64,000 nt of DNA from Pseudomonas sp. RIT-PI-AD (GCF_025642785.1 NZ_JANZKU010000004.1:1-64000); one strand, 5' to 3'; numbered from the stretch's first letter, positions 33,732-43,887 are shown. A program made the numbers and translations. Notes: generated by a model from the letters alone, not told the origin.

Positions 33732-34391
33732 ATGAGTTTGACGTTGTACGGCGCTCCGCTTTCTCCCTTCGTCCGCAAAGTGCGCCTGTTCCTGGCCGAG
33801 CAGGCGCTCGACTACCATCTGGAAATGGTCACGCCCTGGGCCGCCCCCGCCTGGTATCGCGAATTGAACCCGCTGGCGCGGATCCCCGCCCTGCGCGACG
33901 GCGATTTCACCCTCGCTGACTCCAGCGTCATCTGCCAATACCTCCAGGACAAGCACACCGACCGCCAGCCCTTGTGCGGGTCCGATCCCGAGGCCCGCGC
34001 GCGGGTGCGCTGGCTGGAGAAATACGCCGACTACGAGTTGGCGCCGCTCACCACCTTCGGTGTGTTCCGCAACCGGGTGCTGAAACCCATCATGGGCAAA
34101 GCGAGCGACGAGGCGGCCGTGCAGGCTCACCTGGAGAAACTGCCGCCGCACCTCGACTACCTCGAAAGGGCCCTGGGCGATGCCGATTATTTCGTCGGAG
34201 GGGCTTTGAGCGTCGCGGACCTGGCGACGGTCTGCCAGTGGGTGAACCTGGAGTACGCCGGCGAGACGCTGGACGAGCAGCGCTGGCCAAAGCTCGCCGC
34301 GCATTACGCCCGGATCAAGGCACGCCCCCTGGTGCGAGACCTGCTGACCGGCGAGCGGCAGGTGCTCGCGCAGCTGTGCGGCGCCCGCTGA
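33732..34391 (+). CDS. Glutathione S-transferase family protein
   Basis: GST of 219 residues: thioredoxin-like N-terminal domain starting SLTLYGAPLSPFVRKVRLFL (glutathione site with a catalytic Ser), cis-Pro and ADSSVICQYL motif, then an all-helical C-terminal domain. The N-capping SVADLATVCQ segment is typical. It has its own RBS (GAGG) and sits 37 bases after the membrane protein. The substrate is unknown. Confidence 0.9.
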   Translation: MSLTLYGAPLSPFVRKVRLFLAEQALDYHLEMVTPWAAPAWYRELNPLARIPALRDGDFTLADSSVICQYLQDKHTDRQPLCGSDPEARARVRWLEKYADYELAPLTTFGVFRNRVLKPIMGKASDEAAVQAHLEKLPPHLDYLERALGDADYFVGGALSVADLATVCQWVNLEYAGETLDEQRWPKLAAHYARIKARPLVRDLLTGERQVLAQLCGAR

Positions 34392-34445
34392 CGCCGCGCA
34401 CTACGCGCCTGAGGGTTCGCCCCCCGACGCACCCTCAGGCCTTCG

Positions 34446-34928
34446 TCAGCCATCGCTGGCGCGCAGAAAGATCTCCGCCAATCGCTCTATCCCCGCCTGA
34501 TCCTCTGCGCTGAAGCGCGCCGTTTTCGGACTGTCCAGGTCGAGCACGCCGATCAGCCGGTCGCCGTCGAGCAACGGCACCACCAGTTCGCTGTTGGAAG
34601 CGCTGTCGCAGGCGATGTGCCCGGGGAAGGCGTGCACGTCCTCGACGCGCTGGGTCGACCTGGTCAGCGCCGCCGCGCCACAGACGCCCTTGCCGAACGG
34701 AATGCGCACGCACGCGACCTTGCCCTGGAATGGCCCGAGGACCAGTTGATCCTGCTTGTTCAGGTAGAACCCCGCCCAGTTCAGATCCGGCAACTCGTGG
34801 TAGAGGAACGCGGCGAACTGCGAGGCGTTGGCGATGAAGTCGCGCTCGTCGGCCAGCAGGGCTTCCAACTGGGCCGCCAGCAACCCATAGCCTTGCAGAC
34901 CCGCGCCGGCGTGTTGCAAATCGATCAT
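34446..34928 (-). CDS. Free methionine-(R)-sulfoxide reductase (GAF domain)
   Basis: GAF-domain enzyme of 160 residues that reduces free L-methionine-(R)-sulfoxide. The three conserved cysteines are present: VACVRIPFGKGVCGAAA and HIACDSASNSELVVPL. ATG overlaps the stop of the DUF815 ATPase gene by four bases, so the two are translated together. Another repair enzyme of the same stress, MsrB, is encoded 4 kb away. Confidence 0.9.
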   Translation of the reverse strand: MIDLQHAGAGLQGYGLLAAQLEALLADERDFIANASQFAAFLYHELPDLNWAGFYLNKQDQLVLGPFQGKVACVRIPFGKGVCGAAALTRSTQRVEDVHAFPGHIACDSASNSELVVPLLDGDRLIGVLDLDSPKTARFSAEDQAGIERLAEIFLRASDG

Positions 34929-35815
34929 GGCGAAGACTCCAGCAAGGCGGTGCCGACCCACTGGCGGGCGAATTGGTAGGCGCAGCGGCCGTTGCGATTG
35001 CCCCGCCCCAGCGCCCAGCGAATGGCGAGCTTGCCCAGCTCGTCGTCCCACTGCCAGTCGAGCTGCGCCGACGCGGCCAGCACCTCGATCCAGTGCCGCA
35101 CCACCGCCAGGTAATGATCCTGGGTGAAGGGATAGAAAGACAGCCAGAGGCCGAACCGGTCGGAAAGCGCGATCTTGTCCTCCACCGCTTCGTTCGGATG
35201 CAGTTCGCCGTCCACCCGTTTCCAGTTCTCGTTGTCGCTTTCGTGCTCCGGCACCAGGTGGCGGCGATTGGAGGTGGCGTACAACAGCACGTTGTCCGGC
35301 GCGCGCTCCAAGGAACCGTCCAGCACGCTCTTCAGCACGCGGAAATCGCCCTCCCCGGCGTCGAACGACAGGTCGTCGCAGAACAGCACGAAGCGCTGCG
35401 GCAAGCCCGCCAGGCACTCCACCAGCCGCGGCAGATCGGCCAGGTGGTCGCGCTCGATCTCGATCAGGCGCAGGCCAGCCGCTGCGTGCTCGCCGAGCAG
35501 CGCGCGTACCAGCGAGGATTTTCCGGTGCCGCGCGCGCCCCACAGCAGCGCGTGGTTGGCCGGCAGGCCGGCGACGAACTGGCGGGTGTTGCGCGCCAGG
35601 TGCTCGCGCTGGGTATCGATGCCGATCAGGTCGGTCAGATCCAGGTCGAGGCTGACCTGCAACGGCTGCAGGTAGCCGCTACGGCCCTCGCGGTGCCAAC
35701 GGGCCGCGAGACACTGGGTCCAGTCGATGACCGGCGGCTGGGCCGGCAACAGGGGATCGAGGCGTGCCAGCACTTGGTCGACACGGTCAAGAAAATCATT
35801 CAGACGGGAATCCAC
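34925..35815 (-). CDS. DUF815 AAA-type ATPase
   Basis: Cytoplasmic ATPase of 296 residues. Walker A GARGTGKSS and Walker B RFVLFCDDLSF are clear, with a sensor-like LYATSNRRHLVPEHE segment. DUF815 proteins are conserved in proteobacteria with no settled role. It is first gene of an operon with the methionine sulfoxide reductase and is divergent from sagS. GC-normal and full length. Confidence 0.9.
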   Translation of the reverse strand: MDSRLNDFLDRVDQVLARLDPLLPAQPPVIDWTQCLAARWHREGRSGYLQPLQVSLDLDLTDLIGIDTQREHLARNTRQFVAGLPANHALLWGARGTGKSSLVRALLGEHAAAGLRLIEIERDHLADLPRLVECLAGLPQRFVLFCDDLSFDAGEGDFRVLKSVLDGSLERAPDNVLLYATSNRRHLVPEHESDNENWKRVDGELHPNEAVEDKIALSDRFGLWLSFYPFTQDHYLAVVRHWIEVLAASAQLDWQWDDELGKLAIRWALGRGNRNGRCAYQFARQWVGTALLESSP

Positions 35816-35933
35816 ACGCTACTCCTAGGCTTCGGCGCACCGGACGCTCGCGCGCCGGCGCAGGACGGGTCTACCGGGACGGGGGATAGGCTATGCTTGG
35901 GCTGCGCAGGGAACAAGGCCGAGTTTGTAGCCC

Positions 35934-38249
35934 ATGGATATATCGCTCACCCAACGCCTGTCATTCAAACAAGCCAGTCTGACGGTGTTGGTGGCGTTCA
36001 TGCTCGGCCTGCTGCTCAGCCTGATCCAGGTCGGCATCGACTTCGCGACCGAAGATGCCTCCATCGACCGGGAAATTCGCACGCTTCTGGAAATCAGCCA
36101 CAGTCCCGCCGCACGCATCGCCTACAACATCGACGCCGAGCTGGCCCAGGAACTGGTGCTCGGCTTGCTGCGCTCGCCGGCGGTGATCGGCGCGGAGATC
36201 GTCGACAACAGCGGCATGGTCCTGGCCCGGGTGAAACGACCCCGCAGCGAAAGCGGCGACCGGATGTTGAGCGACTTCCTCTTCGGCGAACGCCGCTACT
36301 TCACCGATCCGCTGTACATCACTCACGCCCCGCTGGAAAACCTCGGCACCCTCAACCTGGAAATCGACACCTACGCGTTCGGCAGCAGCTTCCTGCGTCG
36401 CGCGCTGCTGACCCTGGTGGTCGGCTTCGTGCGCAGCCTGCTGCTGTCGCTGATCCTCCTGGTGCTGTTCTACGCCATGCTGACCAAGCCGCTGGTCGGG
36501 CTGATCCGCTCGCTCAGCGAACGCGACATCCTCTCCTTGGCGCGGGATCGCCTCCCTTGCCCACCAGGCCATGAGAAGGACGAGATCGGCGTGCTGGTGG
36601 AAGTGACCAATCGCCAACTGGCCAGTATCGCCAGCGAGAACGAGCAACGTCGGCAGGCCGAGGATCGCCTGACCGGGTACCTAGGCGAATTGGAAAACAT
36701 CGTCTCCGAGCGCACCGCGGCGCTCAAGGCCGCCAATGATCGCCTCAGCCAGTCCAACCAGGAACTCGATGTCGCTCGCGCCCAGGCGCTGGAAATGGCC
36801 CAGGCGCGCGCCGCCTTCGTGGCGAACATGAGCCACGAGATCCGCACCCCGCTGAATGGCCTGCTCGGCATGCTGGCGCTGGCCCTGGACGGCCCCTTGA
36901 GCGACGAGCAGCGCCAGCAACTGGATATCGCCTACGACTCCGGCGAAGTCCTGGTGGAGCTGCTCAACGATATTCTCGACCTGTCCAAGTTCGAGGCCGG
37001 GCAACTGGAGCTGGAGCGCATTCCGTTCGACCTCGGCGCCCTGGTGGAGGAAACCGCCAGCCTGCTGTCGCAGAACGCGTCGCCGGGGGTCGAGCTGACC
37101 TGCCTGATCGACCCCCAGTTGCCGGCCATGGTCCACGGCGACCCGACCCGGGTACGCCAGGTGGTCAGCAACCTGCTGTCCAATGCCCTCAAGTTCACCC
37201 GTTTCGGCCGCGTGGATGTCCGCGTCGCACCGAGCGCCACCGGCATCAGCATCGCGGTGCGCGACACCGGCATCGGCATTTCCGCCGACACCCTGCCGCG
37301 ACTGTTCCAGCCCTTCGCCCAGGGCGGCGCGATCATCACCCGCCAGTACGGCGGCACCGGGCTGGGCCTGGCCCTGACCCGCAAGCTCTGCGAAGCCATG
37401 CGCGGCGCCCTGGAGGTCAGCTCCAGCGAAGGCCTGGGCAGCCAGTTCGTCGCCGAGCTGCCGTTGCCGACCCATACGCCACCGCTGCACTGGGCGCCGC
37501 TCCAGGGCCAGGCCTTGCTGCTGTGCGCGGCCAACAGCGGGCTGATGGACATGCTCAAGGCCTGGCTGCCGGCCTGGGGACTGGGATTCCAGCCTCTGGG
37601 TGAGCAGCCGCCAAGCGTCCACGCCGACCTGGTCATCGGCGACAGCCCCGAGCGCCTGCTCGAACTGCGCCCGGCGTTGCCGGTGCCTTTCCTGCTGGTC
37701 ACCGCCTACGGAAGCTTCATGCCGAGCGCGCAAAGCGCGGCCCTGACACCCATGGAGCAACTGCCCCGGCCGCTGTCGCGCAGCACGCTGTACCACGCGC
37801 TGCGCCGTGCGCTGCACCAGGAACCCGCGGCTCCGGCGGCGATCAGCGCCCGTCCCCCCACCGTGCGGCGCAATGCCCACATCCTGCTGGTCGAGGACAA
37901 CCCGGTGAATCAGTTGGTGGCCAAGGGGATGCTGAGCAAGCTCGGGTGTGAAGTGAGCGTCGCCGGGCATGGCGAGGAGGCGTTGAATTACCTGTCCCAG
38001 GCGTCGGTCGACCTGATCCTGATGGACTGCAACATGCCGGTGATGGATGGCTACGAAGCCAGCCGGCGAATCCGCCAGAGCGGCCGCTGGCCGGAGCTGC
38101 CGATCATCGCCTTGACCGCCAACGCGCTGCCGGACGAGCGCGAGCGCTGCCGTGCCGCCGGCATGAACGATTACCTGGCGAAGCCCTTCCGCCGCGAGGA
38201 TCTGATCGCACTGCTGGATACCTGGCTGCCGGCGGCGCAACCGAGCTAG
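35934..38249 (+). CDS. sagS: Hybrid sensor histidine kinase SagS
   Basis: Membrane hybrid kinase of 771 residues. Two hydrophobic segments (about 20-40 and 158-180) border a periplasmic sensory domain of the HmsP type, followed by HAMP-like and coiled-coil sequence, HisKA with phospho-acceptor His301 (NMSHEIRTPLNG), HATPase (NLLSNALKF, DTGIGIS, GGTGLGLAL) and a receiver with Asp698 (LILMDCNMPVMDGYEAS). In P. aeruginosa SagS steers the change from planktonic to biofilm life through HptB and BfiSR. Neighbours (DUF815 ATPase, GAF reductase, GST on one side; gpx and msrB on the other) match that locus, supporting the name. Confidence 0.85.
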   Translation: MDISLTQRLSFKQASLTVLVAFMLGLLLSLIQVGIDFATEDASIDREIRTLLEISHSPAARIAYNIDAELAQELVLGLLRSPAVIGAEIVDNSGMVLARVKRPRSESGDRMLSDFLFGERRYFTDPLYITHAPLENLGTLNLEIDTYAFGSSFLRRALLTLVVGFVRSLLLSLILLVLFYAMLTKPLVGLIRSLSERDILSLARDRLPCPPGHEKDEIGVLVEVTNRQLASIASENEQRRQAEDRLTGYLGELENIVSERTAALKAANDRLSQSNQELDVARAQALEMAQARAAFVANMSHEIRTPLNGLLGMLALALDGPLSDEQRQQLDIAYDSGEVLVELLNDILDLSKFEAGQLELERIPFDLGALVEETASLLSQNASPGVELTCLIDPQLPAMVHGDPTRVRQVVSNLLSNALKFTRFGRVDVRVAPSATGISIAVRDTGIGISADTLPRLFQPFAQGGAIITRQYGGTGLGLALTRKLCEAMRGALEVSSSEGLGSQFVAELPLPTHTPPLHWAPLQGQALLLCAANSGLMDMLKAWLPAWGLGFQPLGEQPPSVHADLVIGDSPERLLELRPALPVPFLLVTAYGSFMPSAQSAALTPMEQLPRPLSRSTLYHALRRALHQEPAAPAAISARPPTVRRNAHILLVEDNPVNQLVAKGMLSKLGCEVSVAGHGEEALNYLSQASVDLILMDCNMPVMDGYEASRRIRQSGRWPELPIIALTANALPDERERCRAAGMNDYLAKPFRREDLIALLDTWLPAAQPS

Positions 38250-38356
38250 CGGCTTCTTGCGCGGCGGATCGCGCAGGGAGGATTCGGCATGCGTCGCGCA
38301 AAGATGGCTCCGCGCAGCGCGAGGGTTCGGGAATCAGCGGCCCGGAAGACGCGCAG

Positions 38357-38842
38357 TCACTTCAGCAGGGCCTCGATCGCGCCGGCCAGCGCCTCGGGCT
38401 TGGTGGTGGGGGCGAAGCGTTCGACCTGCTGGCCGTCGCGGCCGATCAGGAACTTGGTGAAATTCCACTTGATGCCCTGGCTGCCCAGCACACCGGGCGC
38501 GCGCCGTTTCAACTGCACGAACAGTGGGTGGGCATCCGCACCGTTGACTTCCACCTTCTTGAACAGGGGGAAACTCACCCCGTAATTCAGCTCGCAGAAT
38601 TGCGAGATGGCGCCCTCGTCGCCCGGTTCCTGCTTGCCGAACTGGTTGCAGGGGAACCCCAGCACCACCAGGCCGCGATCCTTATAGCGCTGCCAGAGGG
38701 CTTCGAGCCCCTGGTACTGGGGAGTGAAGCCGCACTTGCTGGCGGTGTTGACCACCAGCACCGCCTTGCCGGCGAAGTCGGCCAGGGTTTTCCGTTCGCC
38801 CTTGAGGGTGGTGCAGGGTATATCGAGAAGGGATTCGCCCAT
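38357..38842 (-). CDS. gpx: Glutathione/thioredoxin peroxidase
   Basis: Peroxidase of 161 residues with the peroxidatic Cys in NTASKCGFTPQ, the GFPCNQFGKQEPG segment holding the resolving Cys region, and WNFTKFLIG. Proteins of this type use thioredoxin more than glutathione and detoxify hydrogen and organic peroxides. It is next to msrB (118-base gap). In P. aeruginosa the redox regulator gene ospR sits beside this gene; here only 107 bases separate it from sagS and no regulator is present. Confidence 0.93.
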   Translation of the reverse strand: MGESLLDIPCTTLKGERKTLADFAGKAVLVVNTASKCGFTPQYQGLEALWQRYKDRGLVVLGFPCNQFGKQEPGDEGAISQFCELNYGVSFPLFKKVEVNGADAHPLFVQLKRRAPGVLGSQGIKWNFTKFLIGRDGQQVERFAPTTKPEALAGAIEALLK

Positions 38843-38960
38843 GTCGGCCGCTCCGTGTGAAGTCGAACGCGAAGAGTAGCCTTGCGGCGCGGTCCATGCG
38901 CGGGGGAAATCGGGTGGATCAGGCCCGCTGATGAGCGGGCCGCACCCGGGATTATGGCGC

Positions 38961-39368
38961 TCAGGCGGAAGGAGGGTCGCGGGGCTCGAGTTTCAGCGAG
39001 ACCGAGTTGATGCAATAACGCATCCCGGTCGGCCGCGGACCATCGGGAAAGACATGGCCAAGGTGGGCGTCGCACTTGGCACAGGTCACCTCGATGCGCC
39101 GCATGCCATGGCTGTTGTCCTCCTTCTCGCGGATCGCCTCGGCGGAAACCGGCTGGAAATAGCTCGGCCATCCGCTGCCCGAGTCGTACTTGGCATCGGA
39201 ATCGAACAGGGCCGTGCCGCAGCAGGCGCAGTGATAGATGCCGGGTGTCTTGGTGTCGTGGTACTCGCCGGTGAAGGCGCGCTCGGTGCCGCCCAGCCGG
39301 CAGACGTGAAACTGCTCCTCGGACAATTCCTCGCGCCAGGACTCCAGGGGTTTATCCAGCTTTTCCAT
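38961..39368 (-). CDS. msrB: Peptide methionine-(R)-sulfoxide reductase MsrB
   Basis: Enzyme of 135 residues repairing methionine-R-sulfoxide in proteins. Zinc-binding CACC (near 48) and CAKC (near 95) pairs are present, as is the catalytic Cys in [10 protein letters not shown]. No signal peptide, so cytoplasmic. Divergent from the aminotransferase gene across a 290-base gap. Confidence 0.96.
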   Translation of the reverse strand: MEKLDKPLESWREELSEEQFHVCRLGGTERAFTGEYHDTKTPGIYHCACCGTALFDSDAKYDSGSGWPSYFQPVSAEAIREKEDNSHGMRRIEVTCAKCDAHLGHVFPDGPRPTGMRYCINSVSLKLEPRDPPSA

Positions 39369-39657
39369 AGGTCACCTCGTAGTGAAAAAAGCCCCGCGCG
39401 CACCTTTTCCGGTGGGGGGGGCCGCACGTATGATGCGTCACTCTTGGACCTTCCGCAGACGCGCGCGTGCAGCTCGCAAGACGGAAGGATCAACGACATT
39501 CGCCGCCATTCCGGCCAGATCGGAGCGCCAGATCCATGGCGCCGGGCGGGGAACATCGCCGTTCACCTGCGCTAGATGGACGCTTCGCGCGTCCTTTTCA
39601 AGGCTCGGCCGGCCGCGTCGCCCGATCCGCAGCGTCTTTCACTCGGGAATCAGGTTC

Positions 39658-40869
39658 ATGCAGGTCAGCAAATCGAACAAGCTCGCCAACGTCTGCTACG
39701 ACATCCGCGGACCGGTGCTCAAGCACGCCAAACGCCTTGAAGAGGAAGGCCAGCGCATCCTCAAGCTGAACATCGGCAACCCGGCGCCGTTCGGGTTCGA
39801 GGCGCCGGAGGAAATCCTCCAGGACGTGATCCGCAACCTGCCGACGGCCCAGGGCTACAGCGACTCGAAAGGCCTGTTCAGCGCCCGCAAGGCGGTGATG
39901 CAGTACTACCAGCAGAAACAAGTGGAAGGCGTCGGCATCGAGGACATCTACCTCGGCAATGGCGTGTCCGAGCTGATCGTGATGGCCATGCAGGCCCTGC
40001 TCAACAACGGCGACGAGGTGCTGATCCCGGCGCCGGACTACCCGCTGTGGACCGCGGCGGTCGCCCTGGCCGGCGGCAAGCCGGTGCATTACCTGTGCGA
40101 CGAGCAGGCCGACTGGTTTCCCGATCTCGCCGACATGCGGGCGAAAATCACGCCCAACACCAAGGCCATCGTGCTGATCAACCCCAACAACCCGACCGGC
40201 GCGGTGTACTCCAAGGACGTGCTGGAAGGCATCGTCGAACTGGCCCGGCAACACGGCCTGGTGCTGTTCTCCGACGAGATCTACGACAAGATCCTGTACG
40301 ACCAGGCCGTGCACATCGCCACCGCCTCCCTCGCCCCGGACGTGCTCTGCCTGACCTTCAACGGCCTGTCGAAATCCTACCGGGTCGCGGGTTTCCGCTC
40401 CGGCTGGCTGGCGATTTCCGGCCCCAAGCATTGCGCGCAAAGCTACATCGAGGGCCTCGACATCCTCGCCAACATGCGCCTGTGCGCCAACGTCCCCGCG
40501 CAGCACGCGATCCAGACCGCGCTGGGCGGCTACCAGAGCATCAACGACCTGGTGTTGCCGGCCGGGCGCCTGCTGGAACAGCGTAACCGCACCTGGGAGC
40601 TGCTCAACGACATTCCCGGCGTCAGTTGCGTCAAGCCCATGGGCGCGCTCTATGCCTTCCCGAGGATCGACCCCAAGATCTGCCCGATCCATAACGACGA
40701 GAAGTTCGTCCTCGACTTGCTGCTGTCCGAGAAACTGCTGATCGTCCAGGGCACCGCCTTCAACTGGCCCTGGCCGGATCACTTCCGGGTAGTCACCCTG
40801 CCGCGGGTCGACGACCTGGAGCAGGCGATCGGCCGCATCGGGCATTTCCTCAAGAGCTATCGCCAATAG
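39658..40869 (+). CDS. alaA: Alanine-synthesising aminotransferase (AlaA type)
   Basis: Class-I PLP aminotransferase of 403 residues, the group that makes alanine from pyruvate and glutamate. Motifs: LNIGNPAPFGFEAPEEIL, LINPNNPTGAVY, FSDEIYDKI and the PLP lysine in FNGLSKSYRVAGFRSGW. ATG at 39658 gives the family start MQVSKSNKLANVCYDIRGP; the longer frame adds junk. Name is by family resemblance. Confidence 0.85.
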   Translation: MQVSKSNKLANVCYDIRGPVLKHAKRLEEEGQRILKLNIGNPAPFGFEAPEEILQDVIRNLPTAQGYSDSKGLFSARKAVMQYYQQKQVEGVGIEDIYLGNGVSELIVMAMQALLNNGDEVLIPAPDYPLWTAAVALAGGKPVHYLCDEQADWFPDLADMRAKITPNTKAIVLINPNNPTGAVYSKDVLEGIVELARQHGLVLFSDEIYDKILYDQAVHIATASLAPDVLCLTFNGLSKSYRVAGFRSGWLAISGPKHCAQSYIEGLDILANMRLCANVPAQHAIQTALGGYQSINDLVLPAGRLLEQRNRTWELLNDIPGVSCVKPMGALYAFPRIDPKICPIHNDEKFVLDLLLSEKLLIVQGTAFNWPWPDHFRVVTLPRVDDLEQAIGRIGHFLKSYRQ

Positions 40870-40946
40870 ACGCCGACCGCCCCCGAAGCCGCGCGGCCGG
40901 TTCGCAGCGGCTCCGGCCCCCCACACTCCCCAGCCAGGCTTTCACC

Positions 40947-41393
40947 ATGGACCTGCACATCGACGACTTCTACAAGGACTGCACCAGCGGCTTGCTGCAC
41001 CTGTACCAGGCGTTCCCGCGCAAGGTAGCCCTGTACGTGGAGGACCTGATCGGCCTGGAAGAGCCGGACGAGTTCGGCCTGCCGAGCAAGCGCCACCAGG
41101 GTTGCCTGGGCGCGTTGCTGTGGCTGGCCGAGGAAGGCTATATCCGCTTCGATTCGGCCATTCGCTACGAGGCCCTGGACCAGGCGGTGCTCAGCGAAAA
41201 GGGCTTCCTGCGCCTGTCGCGCAGCCTCCCCCACGCGTTGGCCGCGGGCGACGCGCTCCCGCCCAGCGTGCGGCGCGTCCATGGCACCCTCGCCTATCAA
41301 TTGCGCGAAGCGCTGCTCGCCGGCAACACCGAGCGCCTCGCCCGGCTGATCCGCCATCTGTTCGAAAGCCGCCTGCCCGACCCGGGCGAATGA
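40947..41393 (+). CDS. Conserved hypothetical protein
   Basis: Protein of 148 residues, acidic N-terminal half and helical leucine-rich C-terminal half (LAYQLREALLAGNTERLARLIRHLF). I know it only as a conserved Pseudomonas protein between the aminotransferase and htpX genes. The N-terminal half has the look of a small winged-helix domain (LGALLWLAEEGYIRFDS), which is a weak hint of DNA or protein binding. No membrane segment. RBS is poor. Confidence 0.75.
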   Translation: MDLHIDDFYKDCTSGLLHLYQAFPRKVALYVEDLIGLEEPDEFGLPSKRHQGCLGALLWLAEEGYIRFDSAIRYEALDQAVLSEKGFLRLSRSLPHALAAGDALPPSVRRVHGTLAYQLREALLAGNTERLARLIRHLFESRLPDPGE

Positions 41394-41433
41394 GCCCCAG
41401 CGCCGGCAAGCGACACAGTTTGAAATAGCTGCA

Positions 41434-41463
41434 AGTTGAATCGAGGTCGGGTGCCCCTTATAT
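41434..41463 (+). promoter_or_regulatory. Sigma-32-type heat-shock promoter of htpX
   Basis: AGTTGAA, a 13-base spacer and CCCCTTATAT match the heat-shock consensus (CTTGAA, 13-14 bases, CCCCATNT) closely. It lies 46 bases before the htpX start, and HtpX is a known heat-shock protease. Confidence 0.8.
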
Positions 41464-41508
41464 AACCCGGCATAACTATGTCTTCGCCGTGAGGAGTCCG
41501 TTCCGACC

Positions 41509-42396
41509 ATGATGCGCATCCTGCTGTTCCTAGCCACCAATATGGCGGTGGTGCTGATTGCCAGCATCACCCTGAGCCTTCTGGGCTTCAACGGTTTCAT
41601 GGCGGCCAACGGGATCGATCTCAACCTCGGTAGCCTGCTGGTGTTCTGCGCCGTGTTCGGCTTCGCCGGTTCGCTGTTCTCGCTGTTCATCTCCAAGTGG
41701 ATGGCGAAAATGAGCACCGGCACCGAGATCATCAGCCAGCCGCGCACTCGTCACGAGCAGTGGCTGTTGCAAACCGTCGAACAACTGTCCCGCGATGCCG
41801 GCATCAAGATGCCCGAGGTGGGGATTTTCCCCGCCTACGAATCCAACGCCTTCGCCACCGGCTGGAACAAGAACGATGCCCTGGTGGCGGTCAGCCAGGG
41901 CCTGCTGGAGCGTTTCTCGCCGGACGAAGTCAAGGCGGTGCTGGCCCACGAAATTGGCCACGTGGCGAATGGCGACATGGTCACCCTGGCGCTGATGCAG
42001 GGCGTGGTGAACACCTTCGTGATGTTCTTCGCACGGATCTTCGGCAACTTCGTCGACCGGGCGATCTTCAAGAACGAAGAAGGCCATGGCATCGCCTACT
42101 ATGTCGCCACCATCGTCGCGGAGCTGGTGCTGGGCATCCTCGCCAGCATCATCGTCATGTGGTTCTCCCGCAAACGCGAATTCCGTGCCGACGAAGCCGG
42201 TGCCCGCTTGGCCGGCAATGCCGCGATGATCGGCGCCCTGCAACGCCTGCGCGCCGAACAGGGCGTCCCGGTGCAGATGCCCGACAGCCTCGCCGCCTTC
42301 GGCATCAACGGCGCCCTCAAGCACGGTTTGGCCGGCCTGTTCATGAGCCACCCGCCCCTCGAGGAGCGTATCGAGGCGCTGCGTCGGCGCGGTTGA
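41509..42396 (+). CDS. htpX: Membrane metalloprotease HtpX
   Basis: Inner-membrane zinc protease of 295 residues that, with FtsH, removes misfolded membrane proteins. Two N-terminal membrane helices, then the HEXXH site (His147-Glu148-His151 in [12 protein letters not shown]), two more helices and the third ligand region [12 protein letters not shown] sigma-32-type promoter precedes it and a strong terminator follows. Confidence 0.96.
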   Translation: MMRILLFLATNMAVVLIASITLSLLGFNGFMAANGIDLNLGSLLVFCAVFGFAGSLFSLFISKWMAKMSTGTEIISQPRTRHEQWLLQTVEQLSRDAGIKMPEVGIFPAYESNAFATGWNKNDALVAVSQGLLERFSPDEVKAVLAHEIGHVANGDMVTLALMQGVVNTFVMFFARIFGNFVDRAIFKNEEGHGIAYYVATIVAELVLGILASIIVMWFSRKREFRADEAGARLAGNAAMIGALQRLRAEQGVPVQMPDSLAAFGINGALKHGLAGLFMSHPPLEERIEALRRRG

Positions 42397-42411
42397 ATCC
42401 GGCGGCGGAAG

Positions 42412-42437
42412 AAGGCGGCTCGACAGCCGCCTTTTTT
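42412..42437 (+). terminator. Rho-independent terminator of htpX
   Basis: Stem AAGGCGGCT/AGCCGCCTT with CGAC loop and a run of six Ts, 16 bases after the stop codon. Confidence 0.93.
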
Positions 42438-42490
42438 CTTGTCAGGCGATCCGGGTTAAGGTGGCGCGTTACCTTCCTCCGGAGTCAGCC

Positions 42491-43138
42491 ATGCGTTTTC
42501 CCGTCCTCCTGTTCACCGCTTTGCTCGCCCTGGGCGGATGCCAGAGCACCTACTACGCCGCGATGGAAAAAGCCGGCGTGCACAAGCGCGACATCCTCGT
42601 CGACCGGGTGGAGGCGGCCCGTGATTCCCAGCAAGACGCCAAGCAGCAATTCAAGGATGCCCTGGAACGCTACCGCAGCGTGGTACAGGTGCAGGGCGGC
42701 GAACTCGAGGCCCGCTACGACGCGCTGAATGCCGAATACGAGGCCAGCGTGGCCAGCGCCAACGACGTCAAGGCACGAATCGCCGCGGTGGAGGATGTCG
42801 CCGAGGCGCTGTTCGACGAATGGAACGACGAGCTGGGCGAATACAGCAACGCCAGTCTGCGGGCCACCAGCGCCAAGGAACTGAGCCGTACCCGCCAAGA
42901 ATACAAAGGGCTGCTGCAGCGCATGAAGGCGGCGGAGAAACGCATCGACCCGGTACTGAGCGTGCTGCACGACCAAGTCCTGTTCCTCAAGCACAACCTC
43001 AATGCGCGGGCCATCGGCGCCTTGCAGGGCGAGTACGTCAGCCTGCAAGGCAACGTCGACCAGTTGATGCGTGACATGCAGCGCTCGATCGACGAGGCCG
43101 ATGCCTTCATTCGCCATCTGCAATCGAGCAAGGACTAG
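42491..43138 (+). CDS. DUF2959 lipoprotein
   Basis: Lipoprotein of 215 residues. The lipobox LLALGGC puts the acylated Cys at residue 17; the rest is long, charged and helical, probably coiled coil, matching DUF2959 proteins of unknown role. ATG at 42491 has GGAG 9 bases upstream. The first residue after Cys is Gln, so outer-membrane sorting is likely. Ends overlap the convergent tpm gene by 4 bases. Confidence 0.85.
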   Translation: MRFPVLLFTALLALGGCQSTYYAAMEKAGVHKRDILVDRVEAARDSQQDAKQQFKDALERYRSVVQVQGGELEARYDALNAEYEASVASANDVKARIAAVEDVAEALFDEWNDELGEYSNASLRATSAKELSRTRQEYKGLLQRMKAAEKRIDPVLSVLHDQVLFLKHNLNARAIGALQGEYVSLQGNVDQLMRDMQRSIDEADAFIRHLQSSKD

Positions 43139-43788
43139 CGGTCGATTCGATAGATGCGCTCCTCGAGCCGGTCCAGGCCGCGCTTGAGGAACTTCCAGTT
43201 TTCCGCCAGCACATCGGGGCTTTCCAGCAACTCCACGCCGAACGCCGGGGCGTAGCCCTCGCGCACTTCCGCGTCGCTGACGGCGAAGGGCGGACCGGCC
43301 ATCCCGTCCTGCTCGTAATCGAGGGTGATCAGCAGGCCCTTGAGCGGCGTCGGCAGTATCGCCGCCAGATGGGTCCGATAACGCGCGCGCATGTCCGCCG
43401 GGAGCGCGATCAGCGCAGCCCGGTCGTACAGCCCGCTGCAATCGGCGACATCCTCGGCGGTGAGAGAAAAGAAATCGCCGCACCAGAGCTCGAGGCCCGC
43501 GGCTCGGTAGCGCACGAAAGCCCCCTGGGCCTGCATTTCCGCCTGCAATCCCTGCTCGGCGAAGAAGTCCTGCACCGCCTTCTCCATCAACTCCACACCC
43601 AGCACCCTGTGGCCTTGGTGCGCCAACCACGCCATGTCCAGGGTCTTGCCGCACAGCGGTACCAGGACCCGCGAGCCGGATGCCAGGCCGAGCGAGGGCC
43701 AGTGGCGGATCAGGTAGGGGTTCACCTCGTTGAGGTGAAAGCCGATTTCGTTGCGGGTCCACCGCCTTTGCCAGAATGCCGGGTCCAT
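43135..43788 (-). CDS. tpm: Thiopurine S-methyltransferase
   Basis: SAM-dependent methyltransferase of 217 residues. [20 protein letters not shown] and [11 protein letters not shown] form the SAM site; [14 protein letters not shown] and the [10 protein letters not shown] segment are typical of bacterial Tpm, which also detoxifies tellurite and selenite. The ATG at 43788 gives the family start MDPAFWQ. In P. aeruginosa tpm also follows htpX nearby. Confidence 0.92.
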   Translation of the reverse strand: MDPAFWQRRWTRNEIGFHLNEVNPYLIRHWPSLGLASGSRVLVPLCGKTLDMAWLAHQGHRVLGVELMEKAVQDFFAEQGLQAEMQAQGAFVRYRAAGLELWCGDFFSLTAEDVADCSGLYDRAALIALPADMRARYRTHLAAILPTPLKGLLITLDYEQDGMAGPPFAVSDAEVREGYAPAFGVELLESPDVLAENWKFLKRGLDRLEERIYRIDR

Positions 43789-43887
43789 TGCTCCACCGAT
43801 TCGATCAAAATGCACAGGAATTTATACTGGTTCAGGATAGGCCTGCTGGGGAAGATGGAAGCCCTTCCAGCGGAGGTCGTCCACATC

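Noticed and set aside
38922-38941. Terminator GGCCCGCT/AGCGGGCC between msrB and gpx
   Set aside because: A good stem but no T-run on either strand; not called.
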